Below, piece after piece: positions 1 through 8,103 of a stretch of DNA of 64,000 bases. The notes beneath the pieces were generated by a model. The model was not told the origin of the DNA, made no database searches, and worked only from the letters and a program-made list of their open reading frames with translations. Positions within the stretch are counted from its first letter, which is position 1. Every line of letters begins with the position of its first letter. This stretch comes from Gordonia amarae NBRC 15530 (GTDB taxonomy: Bacteria; Actinomycetota; Actinomycetes; Mycobacteriales; Mycobacteriaceae), in assembly GCF_000241345.1 (NCBI RefSeq), contig NZ_BAED01000020.1, forward strand, positions 1-64,000, in the 5' to 3' direction. The position numbers and the translations under genes are program-made.

Positions 1-21
1 GGCGCGATGAATCGATCCGGG

Positions 22-1677
22 CTACAGTTTTTCGGCGCGGAGTTCGTGGCCCTTGGAGGTGAGGCAGCGACCGGTGGGCAGGTTCCATTCCCAACCGTGC
101 AGGTTGCAGGTCAGCTTGTCGCCGTCGACGACGCCGAACTTGTCGAGGTCGGCCTTCAGGTGCGGGCAACGGCGTTGAATCTCCCAGCCGTCCTTACGGA
201 TCGACGCGTCGTCGTCGTGGGCCTCGGCGAACCAGCCGTCGGCGTAAGCGATGCGTTCGTCGGTGAGGCATTTGAAGAACGTGTACAGGTACTCGTTGTA
301 GCCACCGATGCGCCAGGTGGTGAACCGGGTGGACAGGAAGATGGTGTTGACCCAGTCGGGTTCGTTGTCACGCAACACCGTCCGCACGATCTCGGTGGCG
401 ATACGGAACCCGTAGCGGTACTTGCCCTCACCCTCCTTCGGTTCGCGCACAATACGATTCGGGAAGTCCAGGACGACGATCTCGGTCTCGTCGGTGACCT
501 CCTTCGACGAACTGTGCGGGGACATCACCAGCCCGACCGGGTAGCCGATACCGTCGCAGATGAGGTCGGACTGCGCCATGATCGGCTCGAACAGTTCCCG
601 CAGCGCCGGCAGCAGCTTGTCGCCCTCGGCCGGTGCCCACGATGCCTTCTCGGCGGCGATGATCGGCGCGAACTTGGCCCGCATCCGCTCCAGGTACGCC
701 TTCTTGTTGGGGCCGAACACCTCCTCCGGCGGATACGGATGCTCGATACCGTCGAGCGTCGGCCCGGTGAAATCGGCCGCCGACCCGGACACCATCATCA
801 GCCCGCGATGCTTCACGCCGTCGTCGGTGCCGTGGATACGCATCTGCTCCAGGAAGGTCACTTGGTCGGGGAAGATCGACGTCACATCGCCGGGCACCGG
901 ATTGGTTCCCGGCGCGACGTCGAGGTCGCCGATCGCGTCGTCGGCGATACCCGAACCGAGGTCGTTGACGCCGTACAGGTCCTCGTCGAGGAACATCGGC
1001 GGCCCCGCCGACGGCACCACCCACGTCGCCCCGACCTGCTCGATGTAGGAACGGGCCCGGTCCATGCCGCGCTGGCGTTTCTGCGCCGCGAAGTTGGCCT
1101 TCGACTTACGCGGGATGTCGTAGACCATCGGGTACCAGATGGCGCCCGAATACTGCAGCAGATGCACGTCGACATGCCCGAACGCCTCATCGATGACGTC
1201 GAGGTCGACGGGCCGGGCGTCGTTCATGTTGAAACAGACGGTCTCGCCGTCGGAGACGATGAGGCCGGAGTCGCCGATCGGTCCGTCGGCGGGCGCGCGC
1301 AGCGCGATGATCATGATGTCGAGCGAGCCCTTGGGGCCGGTGACGGTGGTCTTCACCGAATCGGTGGTCTCGACGAACTTGTGGAAACCGAGCCGCTCGA
1401 GTTCACGCTTGAGGTCGGGCACCGGATAGTCGGGCAGCAGGACGGTCGCGTCCTTGCTGACGTTGTCGCGCAGGTTGGCCTCGTCGAAGTGGTCGCGGTG
1501 CAGGTGCGAGACATACAGGTAGTCGCACTGGCCGAGGGCCTTCCAGTCCAGCTCGGAGTTGTCCGGGAAGGGGATCCAGGAGGCGAAGTACGCGGGATTG
1601 ACCCACGGGTCGCAGAGGATCGATCCGGCGGCGGTCTCGATGTGGAAACCGGCATGTCCGATGCTGGTGATCTTCAC
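22..1677 (-). CDS. MBL-fold / Rieske [2Fe-2S] fusion protein (Rv3818-like)
   Basis: The 551-residue protein joins an N-terminal metallo-beta-lactamase-like domain to a C-terminal Rieske domain. The HLHRDH metal motif lies near residue 60. The Rieske ligands CPH and CNLH lie near residues 510-530 and are followed by GWEWN. The arrangement recalls UlaG-type hydrolases and CMP-sialic acid hydroxylase, and the mycobacterial protein Rv3818 at the same synteny position. The substrate is unknown; a cytoplasmic redox or hydrolytic role is inferred. No signal peptide is seen. The start is GTG, with an AAAGG sequence about 9 nt upstream. It is divergent from the acyltransferase across a 203-bp intergenic region. 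Family assignment is good; function is open. Confidence 0.88.
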   Translation of the reverse strand: MKITSIGHAGFHIETAAGSILCDPWVNPAYFASWIPFPDNSELDWKALGQCDYLYVSHLHRDHFDEANLRDNVSKDATVLLPDYPVPDLKRELERLGFHKFVETTDSVKTTVTGPKGSLDIMIIALRAPADGPIGDSGLIVSDGETVCFNMNDARPVDLDVIDEAFGHVDVHLLQYSGAIWYPMVYDIPRKSKANFAAQKRQRGMDRARSYIEQVGATWVVPSAGPPMFLDEDLYGVNDLGSGIADDAIGDLDVAPGTNPVPGDVTSIFPDQVTFLEQMRIHGTDDGVKHRGLMMVSGSAADFTGPTLDGIEHPYPPEEVFGPNKKAYLERMRAKFAPIIAAEKASWAPAEGDKLLPALRELFEPIMAQSDLICDGIGYPVGLVMSPHSSSKEVTDETEIVVLDFPNRIVREPKEGEGKYRYGFRIATEIVRTVLRDNEPDWVNTIFLSTRFTTWRIGGYNEYLYTFFKCLTDERIAYADGWFAEAHDDDASIRKDGWEIQRRCPHLKADLDKFGVVDGDKLTCNLHGWEWNLPTGRCLTSKGHELRAEKL

Positions 1678-1880
1678 GATCTGGGCCTTTCAGGTGTCGC
1701 GCGCGGGCTGGCACGCTCCGTACGTCAATTGTCCAGGGTATCGACTCCCGCGGGCGCCGGGACTGGGCCATCGGTCACACCAGGGACGGATGTGACGAGC
1801 GGTACACCCGAGTGGTGTGATCGGGGTACCCCGGCAAATCGGTGCGCCGATGTGGGGGGTAGCTGACTAAGCTCGTCGCC

Positions 1881-2645
1881 ATGGAACCCGTCTACGGCAC
1901 CGTGATCACCGCTGCCCGTCTGTTGTGGCTGGCCGAAGGCCTCAAATTCACCGTGTCCGGCGTCGGGAACGTGCCCAAGACCGGTCCCGGCGTGGTGGCG
2001 GTCAACCACACCGGCTACATGGACTTCACCTACGCCGGCATCCCCGCGTTCCTGCAGGGACGCCGCAAGGTGCGGTTCATGGCCAAGAAAGAGGTCTTCG
2101 ACAACAAGATCGCCGGGCCGCTGATGCGCGGGATGAAGCACATCCCCGTCGACCGCGGCGCCGGTGCCGACAGCTACGCGCAGGCCGTCGACTACCTCAG
2201 GCGCGGCGAACTCGTCGGCGTGTTCCCGGAGGCGACGATCTCCCGCAGCTTCGAGATCAAGGAGTTCAAGTCGGGTGCCGCACGCATGGCCCTCGACGCG
2301 AACGCCCCGATCATCCCGACCGTCATGTGGGGTTCGCAGCGCATCTGGACCAAGGGTCACCCCAAGCGCCTCGGCCGTACCGGCGTGAAGATCCTGATCA
2401 GCGTGTGCGAACCCATCGAGCCTGTCGGCGACCCGGATGCCATCACCGCCAAGCTGCACAAGGTGATGAGCGAGAAGCTGCTCGAATTGCAGGACGCCTA
2501 CGGCACGCACCCGGCGGGCGAGTTCTGGGTGCCGGCCCGGCTCGGCGGTTCGGCTCCCACGCTGGCGGAGGCCAACAAGCTCGACGCCGCCGACCAGGCC
2601 AAACGTGCCCGGCCCACACCCGACTCCGAGGGCCCGGCGGAGTGA
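1881..2645 (+). CDS. 1-acyl-sn-glycerol-3-phosphate acyltransferase family (PlsC-like)
   Basis: A 254-residue PlsC-type acyltransferase. The catalytic HX4D box is NHTGYMD near residues 47-53, and the acceptor-site motif FPEATISRS lies near residue 115. Family members move an acyl chain from acyl-CoA or ACP to lysophosphatidic acid or a related acceptor at the inner face of the membrane. Mycobacteria carry related acyltransferase genes (Rv3814c-Rv3816c) at this synteny position. A TAAGCT hexamer ends 7 nt before the ATG and there is no Shine-Dalgarno sequence, so the mRNA is probably leaderless. Its stop overlaps the next gene's start (GTGA), so the two are translationally coupled. Confidence 0.88.
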   Translation: MEPVYGTVITAARLLWLAEGLKFTVSGVGNVPKTGPGVVAVNHTGYMDFTYAGIPAFLQGRRKVRFMAKKEVFDNKIAGPLMRGMKHIPVDRGAGADSYAQAVDYLRRGELVGVFPEATISRSFEIKEFKSGAARMALDANAPIIPTVMWGSQRIWTKGHPKRLGRTGVKILISVCEPIEPVGDPDAITAKLHKVMSEKLLELQDAYGTHPAGEFWVPARLGGSAPTLAEANKLDAADQAKRARPTPDSEGPAE

Positions 2646-3481
2646 CGACCAACCTCCCGGGTCCGCCGACGCTCATCGCCAGCGACGTCGACGGCACCCT
2701 CATCGACAGCCGCAACCGGGTGTCGCAGCGCACCATCGACGTGCTCGGCGCCGCCCGCGACGCGGGAGCCGAGTTCGTCCTGGCCACCGGCCGCCCGCCG
2801 CGCTGGATCCCCGAGATCACCGACCAGCTCGCCGGCACCCGCGCCCGGGTGCGGTACTGCGTGTGCGCCAACGGCGCCATCGTCTACGACCTGGAGAACG
2901 ACCGGATCCTGCATTCGGCCGAACTCGCCCCCGACGTGCAGCGTCACCTCGGCGATATCGTCGCCCGGCTGCTGCCCACCGCGGGCGTCGCGTCCGAACG
3001 GGCCGGGAAGTCGGCACACGATGCCGCCACCCCGCCCTTTGTCGCCACCCCCGGCTATCAGCACGCTTGGCTCAACCCCGACCACGTCGAGGTGTCCGAC
3101 GACGAGATCTTCGCCGAACCCGCGGTGAAACTCCTGATCCGGGCCCCGGAGATGCAGAGCATCGACATGGCCGCGATCCTCGCCGACGAGGTCGGCGACC
3201 TCGCCCAGATCACCTACTCGACGTCGCACGGGCTGGTGGAACTGTCGGTGCCCGGCACCCACAAGGCGTCCGGCCTGCGTTCGCTGATCGACCTGACCGG
3301 CCTCGGCGACGTGACATCGATGGCGTTCGGCGACATGCCCAACGACATCGAGATGCTCACCTGGGCCGACCACGGTGTCGCCATGGGGCACGGCGACCCG
3401 GCCGCTCTGGCCGCCGCCGACGAGGTCACCGTCGGCAACGACGACGACGGCGTCGCCGTGGTCCTCGAACGCTGGTTCTGA
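2642..3481 (+). CDS. Cof-type HAD-superfamily hydrolase
   Basis: A 279-residue haloacid-dehalogenase-fold phosphatase. Motif I is DVDGTLID near residue 13, with the nucleophilic and general-acid aspartates. Motif IV is GDMPNDIEM near the C-terminus, typical of the Cof/type IIB subfamily that dephosphorylates sugar phosphates and similar metabolites. The start is GTG inside a four-base GTGA overlap with the acyltransferase; the open frame extends further upstream, but that part only shadows the acyltransferase. It corresponds in position to Rv3813c. Substrate not deducible from sequence. Confidence 0.88.
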   Translation: MTTNLPGPPTLIASDVDGTLIDSRNRVSQRTIDVLGAARDAGAEFVLATGRPPRWIPEITDQLAGTRARVRYCVCANGAIVYDLENDRILHSAELAPDVQRHLGDIVARLLPTAGVASERAGKSAHDAATPPFVATPGYQHAWLNPDHVEVSDDEIFAEPAVKLLIRAPEMQSIDMAAILADEVGDLAQITYSTSHGLVELSVPGTHKASGLRSLIDLTGLGDVTSMAFGDMPNDIEMLTWADHGVAMGHGDPAALAAADEVTVGNDDDGVAVVLERWF

Positions 3482-3503
3482 ACTCCACCCACTGTCGGTG
3501 GGT

Positions 3504-4287
3504 CTAGGACAGGATCTCCTCGATCGACGAGGCGGTGACGGCGCGGATCGTCCATGCACTGAGCTGATCGGTGTCTGCGCACGCATTGATCTGCCGGCGT
3601 GCCGCCTCATCGACCGTGATGCCCTTTGTCTCGAGCACCGTCAGCAGCGTTCGGGCCTGGTTTACCAGTTCGCGGTCGTGACCTTGGGCGATGCCTTGCT
3701 CGATGCCTTTCCGGAGCCCCTTCTGTAGGCCCTCCTTCTGGGCATCGGCCTTGAGCTTCTCGATAAGTTCGCGGCCCCAGTCGGTTTCGGCGACCCATGC
3801 GTGGGCTTGAGTCTTCAAGACGACCTCCAGTTGGGATAGGACATGGGCGGGAAAGATGGTCTGCGTGATCGCAGCGTACATCCGATGGTTTGGGATGTCA
3901 GGGTCGAAAACCGCAGGCAGGGCACGGAGGACAGCCCAGTTACGGGGATGAGTCATCGCCGAGAGCATCGCCAGATCAGGATCTGCTCGCGCCTCCTCCA
4001 TGTCGGTGACCGGCGGTATCCGTGACGGACCCAGAACCACTGGGATGAACGACCCGTATCCCGTTTCGAAGGGCCCCGAGGCCCAGCGTGCCGTCGGCGT
4101 CGCGCAGGACCAGTACGGCGTCGGCGAGGAGCTGTTTGGGGAGGGCATCGGACAGGTCACTGTCGTCGATGATGACGCTGTGGTGGTCCGGCACCGGAAC
4201 CCCGCCGAATTCGGAGAGCAGTTCGACGCCGAACTCCGCGCGGTTCCGGATGAGTTCCAGCGGCGCTTCGTGCTCGGGCGACGGCAT
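3504..4287 (-). pseudogene. Decayed Rpn/PD-(D/E)XK-type nuclease-like gene (internal deletion plus frameshift)
   Basis: Two minus-strand frames together make one broken gene. Frame one (start 4287) reads MPSPEHEAPLELIRNR through VLVLRDADGTLGLG. The other frame then continues from PFETGYGSFIPVVLGPS through SAMTHPR to the C-terminus SIEEILS. The switch falls in a GGGGCCC run near position 4093. From memory of intact actinobacterial relatives, about 50 residues around an E-x-Q nuclease motif are missing at the junction (inference). The C-terminal tail (helical Gln/Glu/Lys repeats, then SIEE) resembles the tail of the intact Rpn gene at 19400. Probably non-functional. Confidence 0.7.
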
Positions 4288-4301
4288 GAGAGAACGGTAA
4301 G

Positions 4302-4335
4302 GCCCTGTTCTCGCGATCGGTCACGAGAGCAGGGC
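4302..4335 (-). terminator. Hairpin downstream of the first MmpS-like gene
   Basis: Arms GCCCTGTTCTCG and CGAGAGCAGGGC pair with one G-T mismatch around a 10-nt loop. A near-identical hairpin follows the paralogous gene (9223-9258), so the terminator was duplicated with the module. Confidence 0.6.
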
Positions 4336-4382
4336 GCACCGCCACATCTGTGGATAGATGTTCAGTTGTGCACAGACAACCG

Positions 4383-4883
4383 TCAGCCGACACTGCCGGA
4401 GCAGTGCGCGCTCGCAAACGGGCCTTTGGCGGTCTGGGTGAACTTGACCTGGCCGTCGACGATGATCTCGCAGGTCGACTCGGTGCCGTCGTCGCTGCTG
4501 TTGGTGACGGTCAGCGACGCCGTCTTGCCGAGGCCGGAGACCACCACCTGCTTCTCCCACGGCAGCGTGGCGTCGGTTTCCTGCGCCATGTTGAAGTCCT
4601 TGTCGGTCCAGGTGATCGAGCCGGTGCCGTTGCCGGTGACCCGGTAGGTGACGGTCACCTCCCGGTTGATCTCCTTGTCGATCTCGTTGGCGGCGCCGCC
4701 GAGGATGGCCATGCAGCCGCCGGCCATGGCGACGAACAGCAGGATGATGCCGCCGAGGATCCACGGCCACTTCTTGCGCTTACGCGGCGGGGCCTGCGGC
4801 GGGTACTGACCCCCATAGGGCGCCTGGGGGTACGGCTGCTGAGGATACTGCCCCTGGGGGTATCCGGGATTATTGGTGCTCAT
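4383..4883 (-). CDS. MmpS-like membrane protein, copy 1
   Basis: 166 residues. A Pro/Gln/Tyr/Gly-rich cytoplasmic N-terminus (to about residue 35) is followed by a basic KRKKWPW stretch and one transmembrane segment (about 40-65). An extracytoplasmic domain follows with the pattern VTYRVTGNG, LPWEK, STCEIIVDG and a final cysteine (SAHCSG), which fits the MmpS family. MmpS proteins act as accessory factors to RND-type MmpL exporters in mycobacteria. No mmpL is adjacent, so the partner is unknown. A decayed small secreted-protein gene lies just upstream. It is closely similar to the copy at 9308-9796. Confidence 0.75.
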   Translation of the reverse strand: MSTNNPGYPQGQYPQQPYPQAPYGGQYPPQAPPRKRKKWPWILGGIILLFVAMAGGCMAILGGAANEIDKEINREVTVTYRVTGNGTGSITWTDKDFNMAQETDATLPWEKQVVVSGLGKTASLTVTNSSDDGTESTCEIIVDGQVKFTQTAKGPFASAHCSGSVG

Positions 4884-4923
4884 GTTCTTCCTTTGCGAGT
4901 GAGCGGATGGTCAGTGAGGGCCG

Positions 4924-5132
4924 TCAGCAGACGGCGACGGCATACCGGCCGGTGGCCGAATCCCGGGATACCTCAACGTTGTTGACGAACACGCGGCATT
5001 CGGCGTAGTAGCCGTCGGTCTGGATGGCGGCACCGGTGAGCTGGTAGGTCGAGCGCGAGGTGAACGACTGTGTGCCGGAGCGGCTGCGGCTGCGGTGATC
5101 GCGGCGGCCGCGATGAACTGCTTGTTGTTCAT
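4924..5132 (-). pseudogene. Remnant of small secreted-protein gene (deleted copy of 9826-10239)
   Basis: It begins with a good ribosome-binding site (AGGAGA) and MNNKQFIAAAAITAAAAA, matching the signal peptide of the intact paralog. It then jumps, out of frame, to SGTQSFTSRSTYQL through RYAVAVC, which matches the paralog's C-terminal half. About 55 residues of the middle are gone and the frame is shifted. The upstream sequence carries TTGTCG on the minus strand at the right distance from AATACT, a partial match to the damage-promoter motif seen elsewhere in this window. Confidence 0.8.
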
Positions 5133-5405
5133 GGGGTTCTCCTGAGAGACGTGAATACCCGGAGGGAAGGTCCGGAGTGCCGGCACGTCGGTCTTTCGGG
5201 AGCTCCGATGACCGTTCGGCCGGTGACACTTGAGAAGTATTCCTCCCGGGTACGACAAAATGGTTTCGCCCGGCCCGCCGAGGGTCCCTGAACACTGTCA
5301 ACCGTTCGGTCTAACCTCGGTAGATCATTGGCGCGCACTCTATTTGGCATCCAGGTGCCACCACGTGACACCTCGATTCCGAATAGTTGCGGTGGCCGAA
5401 GACGA

Positions 5406-5428
5406 ATGTCGTAGGTGGGTTCTATGTT
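5406..5428 (+). promoter_or_regulatory. Predicted PafBC/RecA-NDp-type promoter
   Basis: ATGTCGTAG, exactly 8 nt, then TATGTT. It fits the mycobacterial RecA-independent damage promoter tTGTCRgtg-N8-TAnnnT. Identical boxes with identical spacing precede the paralog at 18898 and the Rpn gene at 19400. No ordinary -35 TTGACA is present. Confidence 0.6.
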
Positions 5429-5497
5429 GATGTGCGGCTGGTTCGGATACCTGCCATATGCGTCGCCGGCGAGGCCCGGCGAATCAGGAGGAAAGCA

Positions 5498-5917
5498 ATG
5501 CGAAAGACTTTGATCGCGGGCGGCGTCGTCCTGGGGATGCTGGCGGCCGGAGCCGGGGTGGCAGACGCCGCCGGCACCTACACCCGCGGCGGAGACGTGC
5601 TGGTCACCGTCGCGGTGTCGGGCGGCTGTGCAACGGTGACCTGGCCGAAAGGCACCACGCGGACCATCTGCGACGCGTATCAGACGTATCAGCACGACAT
5701 CCAGCCGGGCGATACCTTCGGTGCGAAGATCGTCTCGTACACCGGTGGCGGCGTGGCCTGCCGGGTCACTGACGTCGAGTCGGGTGGTCTGATCGGTAAG
5801 GATTCCGCGGGCCCCGGCTACACCGCGGACTGCATCTACCACGCGAAGACCAAGAAGCGCAGCCGCGGCAACGACAACTCCAGCAGCAACGGCAGCAGCG
5901 CCTTCGGCAGTAGTTAG
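5498..5917 (+). CDS. Small secreted protein, copy 1
   Basis: 139 residues, family not recognised. A clear Sec signal peptide is cleaved after ADA (about residue 25). The mature part starts AGTYTRGGDVLVTVAVSGGC, has four cysteines that could form two disulfides, and ends in a basic KKRSR patch and a Ser/Asn/Gly-rich tail. It is about 70% identical by eye to the protein at 18898. The start is fixed by AGGAGGAAAGCA directly upstream of ATG and by alignment with the paralog; the longer upstream frame is not conserved. A predicted DNA-damage promoter lies 70 bp upstream. An exported role under stress is inferred. Confidence 0.75.
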   Translation: MRKTLIAGGVVLGMLAAGAGVADAAGTYTRGGDVLVTVAVSGGCATVTWPKGTTRTICDAYQTYQHDIQPGDTFGAKIVSYTGGGVACRVTDVESGGLIGKDSAGPGYTADCIYHAKTKKRSRGNDNSSSNGSSAFGSS

Positions 5918-5933
5918 CGGGCGGGCTGGGCGC

Positions 5934-5996
5934 AAACCACACCGATACGGTCCGGCATCACAATAATTGCGATGCCGGCCGCTATTCGGGGGGTTT
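5934..5996. terminator. Long hairpin repeat (family C, copy 1)
   Basis: Begins AAACCACACCGATA and ends TATTCGGGGGGTTT, with inner arms CCGGCATC and GATGCCGG around a loop containing AATAATT. A second copy follows hsdR (23791-23851). Where the stems differ, pairing is kept. It is placed just after a stop codon, so a terminator is likely. Confidence 0.6.
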
Positions 5997-6021
5997 CGGT
6001 CAGCGGCCTGAGTGGCCGACA

Positions 6022-6912
6022 ATGGCAACCATGAGATGGGACAGCTTCGTCGGCACGCTCACCGGGATCAGGCACGTCACGCCGAACATGATCCGTTCGA
6101 CGTTCGTCGTCGACGACGGGTACGTACCCATCGAACCGGCGGATGAGTCGGTGGCGCTGTACTTCTCCGGCGACGGGGTCGCGCTGCGGACCAAGCAGAG
6201 CGACGGCCCCGACTCGTACGGCGGCTGGGAGGTCGCCGACACCGAGCGCAGCGCGGGCAACCGCAACTACACGATCCGTGACTACGACAGCACCACTCGC
6301 GAACTGGTCATCGACATCGCCGAGCATGCGCACGGTCTGGCCATCGACTGGTTCCGCAGGGCCGAGCCGGGCTGGCAACTGCTGATGGCCGGTCCGCGGT
6401 CGTGGTACGACCCGCCCGCCGACGCCGCGCACCACGTGCTGGGTGCGGATCTCGCCGCACTGCCGGCGTTGGCGCGGATCCTGGAGAACACCCCCGACCA
6501 CATCAAGGTCACGGTTCTCGCCGAAGTGCTTGATGCCGAGGAGCTTTCGTATCTGCCGACTCGTGAGGGCGCCACCGTCGTCGAGCTTGTCGGTTCCGGG
6601 AATGGCGCGTCGCCGTCGCGGCTGTCGGCGGCACTGGCCGAACTCGCCCCGGAACCCGATGCCTATGTCTGGTACTCGAGCGAGTCGGCCGACATCAGGG
6701 CGGCCAAGAAGTCTTTGCGCGCGGCGGGATTCCGCCGCGAAAGCTACGACATCGTCGGCTACTGGCGGCAGGATTCGGAGGCGTGGCTCACGCGGTTCAA
6801 CGAACGCGCCGACGAGTTCATGACGGTGTACGACGAGGCGGTGGCAGCGGGGCAGTCGGCCGACGAGGCGCTGGACACCTACGAGCAGGCCCTGGAAGAA
6901 GCCGGTTTGTAG
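6022..6912 (+). CDS. Siderophore-interacting (ViuB/SIP) FAD-dependent reductase
   Basis: 296 residues with the features of siderophore-interacting proteins. A flavin-binding barrel carries RNYTIRDYD (about 82-90), in the position of the FAD-contacting RxYT motif. A C-terminal NAD(P)H domain has DLAALPALARIL and the conserved ending YDIVGYWR. Such enzymes reduce ferric siderophores in the cytoplasm to release iron. The start could be 6022 or ATG 6031; neither has a clear Shine-Dalgarno sequence. An AraC-type regulator follows after 2 nt, probably in the same transcript. A family-C hairpin precedes the gene. Confidence 0.85.
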   Translation: MATMRWDSFVGTLTGIRHVTPNMIRSTFVVDDGYVPIEPADESVALYFSGDGVALRTKQSDGPDSYGGWEVADTERSAGNRNYTIRDYDSTTRELVIDIAEHAHGLAIDWFRRAEPGWQLLMAGPRSWYDPPADAAHHVLGADLAALPALARILENTPDHIKVTVLAEVLDAEELSYLPTREGATVVELVGSGNGASPSRLSAALAELAPEPDAYVWYSSESADIRAAKKSLRAAGFRRESYDIVGYWRQDSEAWLTRFNERADEFMTVYDEAVAAGQSADEALDTYEQALEEAGL

Positions 6913-6914
6913 AG

Positions 6915-7595
6915 ATGGCCGCAGCAACAGATGATCGGACTGCCGGAGCGCTGTGGCGCGCCGGTCACCTCGCCGCTGAGTACACGGTGCTGCCCGACGG
7001 CTGCATGGACATCATCTGGACGGGCGAGCACCTGCTCATCGTCGGCGCCGACACCGCTCCGTACGTGGGTCACAGCGACAACGGCTGGTCGCCCATCGGA
7101 TTCCGGTTCCACCCGGGTGTCGCACCGTCGGTGATCGGGCACGACGCCCAGGCCCTCACCGACAGCAGGATTCCCGCCGCCGACCTCTGGCCGTCGGCAA
7201 GGGTGGCCGAATGGACTGAACGGCTCTGGGGCAGCACGGATCCCGCGGCAACGCTGACCGCGCTCTGCACGGAACGCGCCGGGCGTCCACCCCGGGTCGC
7301 CGCCGCCGCGACACTGCTCGGCACCGGTCGCCCGATCGCCGACGTCGCCGACCGGCTCGGAGTCACCACCCGCACTCTCCATCGACTGTCCTTGCGGCAC
7401 TTCGGATACGGACCCAAGACCCTCGCCCGTATCCTGCGGATGCGGCGGGCTCTCGACCTCCTGCCGGGCGACGATCCCACGACCGTCGCCTACGCCGCGG
7501 GCTATGCCGACTACGCGCACATGTTCCGCGACCTCACCGAACTGACCGGCCGATCACCGGTCACCTTCACCGCGAATCAGGAAAGCGCACAATAG
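6915..7595 (+). CDS. AraC-family transcriptional regulator
   Basis: 226 residues. The N-terminal sensor-like domain begins with LPDGCMDIIW, typical of AraC regulators with a DUF6597-type N-terminus. The C-terminal part has the double helix-turn-helix: PIADVADRLGVTTRTLHR, then TTVAYAAGYADYAHMFRDL. The ATG lies 2 nt after the reductase stop with GTAGAG upstream; the longer upstream frame only overlaps that gene. It may control the reductase gene or the convergent VOC gene (inference). Its 3' end overlaps the convergent VOC gene by 19 bp. Confidence 0.85.
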   Translation: MAAATDDRTAGALWRAGHLAAEYTVLPDGCMDIIWTGEHLLIVGADTAPYVGHSDNGWSPIGFRFHPGVAPSVIGHDAQALTDSRIPAADLWPSARVAEWTERLWGSTDPAATLTALCTERAGRPPRVAAAATLLGTGRPIADVADRLGVTTRTLHRLSLRHFGYGPKTLARILRMRRALDLLPGDDPTTVAYAAGYADYAHMFRDLTELTGRSPVTFTANQESAQ

Positions 7596-7996
7596 AAGTC
7601 GACGGTATTTCCATCCGGATCGCGGACCGTCGCATACCGCTGACCCCACGGCGCGTCGAACGGCGCGTGGACCGCCGGCGCACCCGCCCCGACCAGCGAG
7701 TCGTATACCGCGTCGACGTCCGCCGGTGTCGCGCACGCGAACGCCAGAGCCATCGCATGTCCACCCGAGGGTGGTGTCCACGCCGGATCCAGCGATGCCA
7801 TCACCGCCCGGGTGTCGAACATGATCCGCCAGTCCCCGGCCTGGGCCTCCGCATGCGGTGCCGACCGGGCACTCTCGGCGTCGAGGTCAGGGAAGCTCAG
7901 TCCGCACCGCGAATAGAACGTCAGCGCGGCCGCCATGTCTTCGACGACGATGGACAGTGCGTTCGGGACGGGAGTACCGGGTACGGGAGTGCTCAT
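7577..7996 (-). CDS. VOC (glyoxalase/dioxygenase-fold) protein
   Basis: 139 residues with the beta-alpha-beta-beta-beta repeats of the vicinal oxygen chelate superfamily: ALSIVVEDMAAALTFYS at the start and YATVRDPDGNTVDFY at the end. The substrate (glyoxalase, antibiotic binding or dioxygenase) cannot be told. The ATG at 7996 is preceded by TAGCGT with a 7-nt gap and no Shine-Dalgarno sequence, so a leaderless mRNA is likely; the longer open frame upstream is not family-like. It converges on and overlaps the AraC gene by 19 bp. Confidence 0.8.
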   Translation of the reverse strand: MSTPVPGTPVPNALSIVVEDMAAALTFYSRCGLSFPDLDAESARSAPHAEAQAGDWRIMFDTRAVMASLDPAWTPPSGGHAMALAFACATPADVDAVYDSLVGAGAPAVHAPFDAPWGQRYATVRDPDGNTVDFYCALS

Positions 7997-8103
7997 GACA
8001 CCGACGCTAACCGGCCACGGACATACCGCGCATGAACGTTTCGGACATCCCGGCCTGCGCCAAGCCTCTCGAACGACGTTTCCCGGGCACGTAGGGTGGC
8101 GGC

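Noticed and set aside
1925-2641. N-terminal extension of the HAD hydrolase frame
   Set aside because: The open frame upstream of 2642 is an Arg/Pro-rich shadow of the acyltransferase gene; the GTG in the GTGA overlap gives a normal Cof-type N-terminus.
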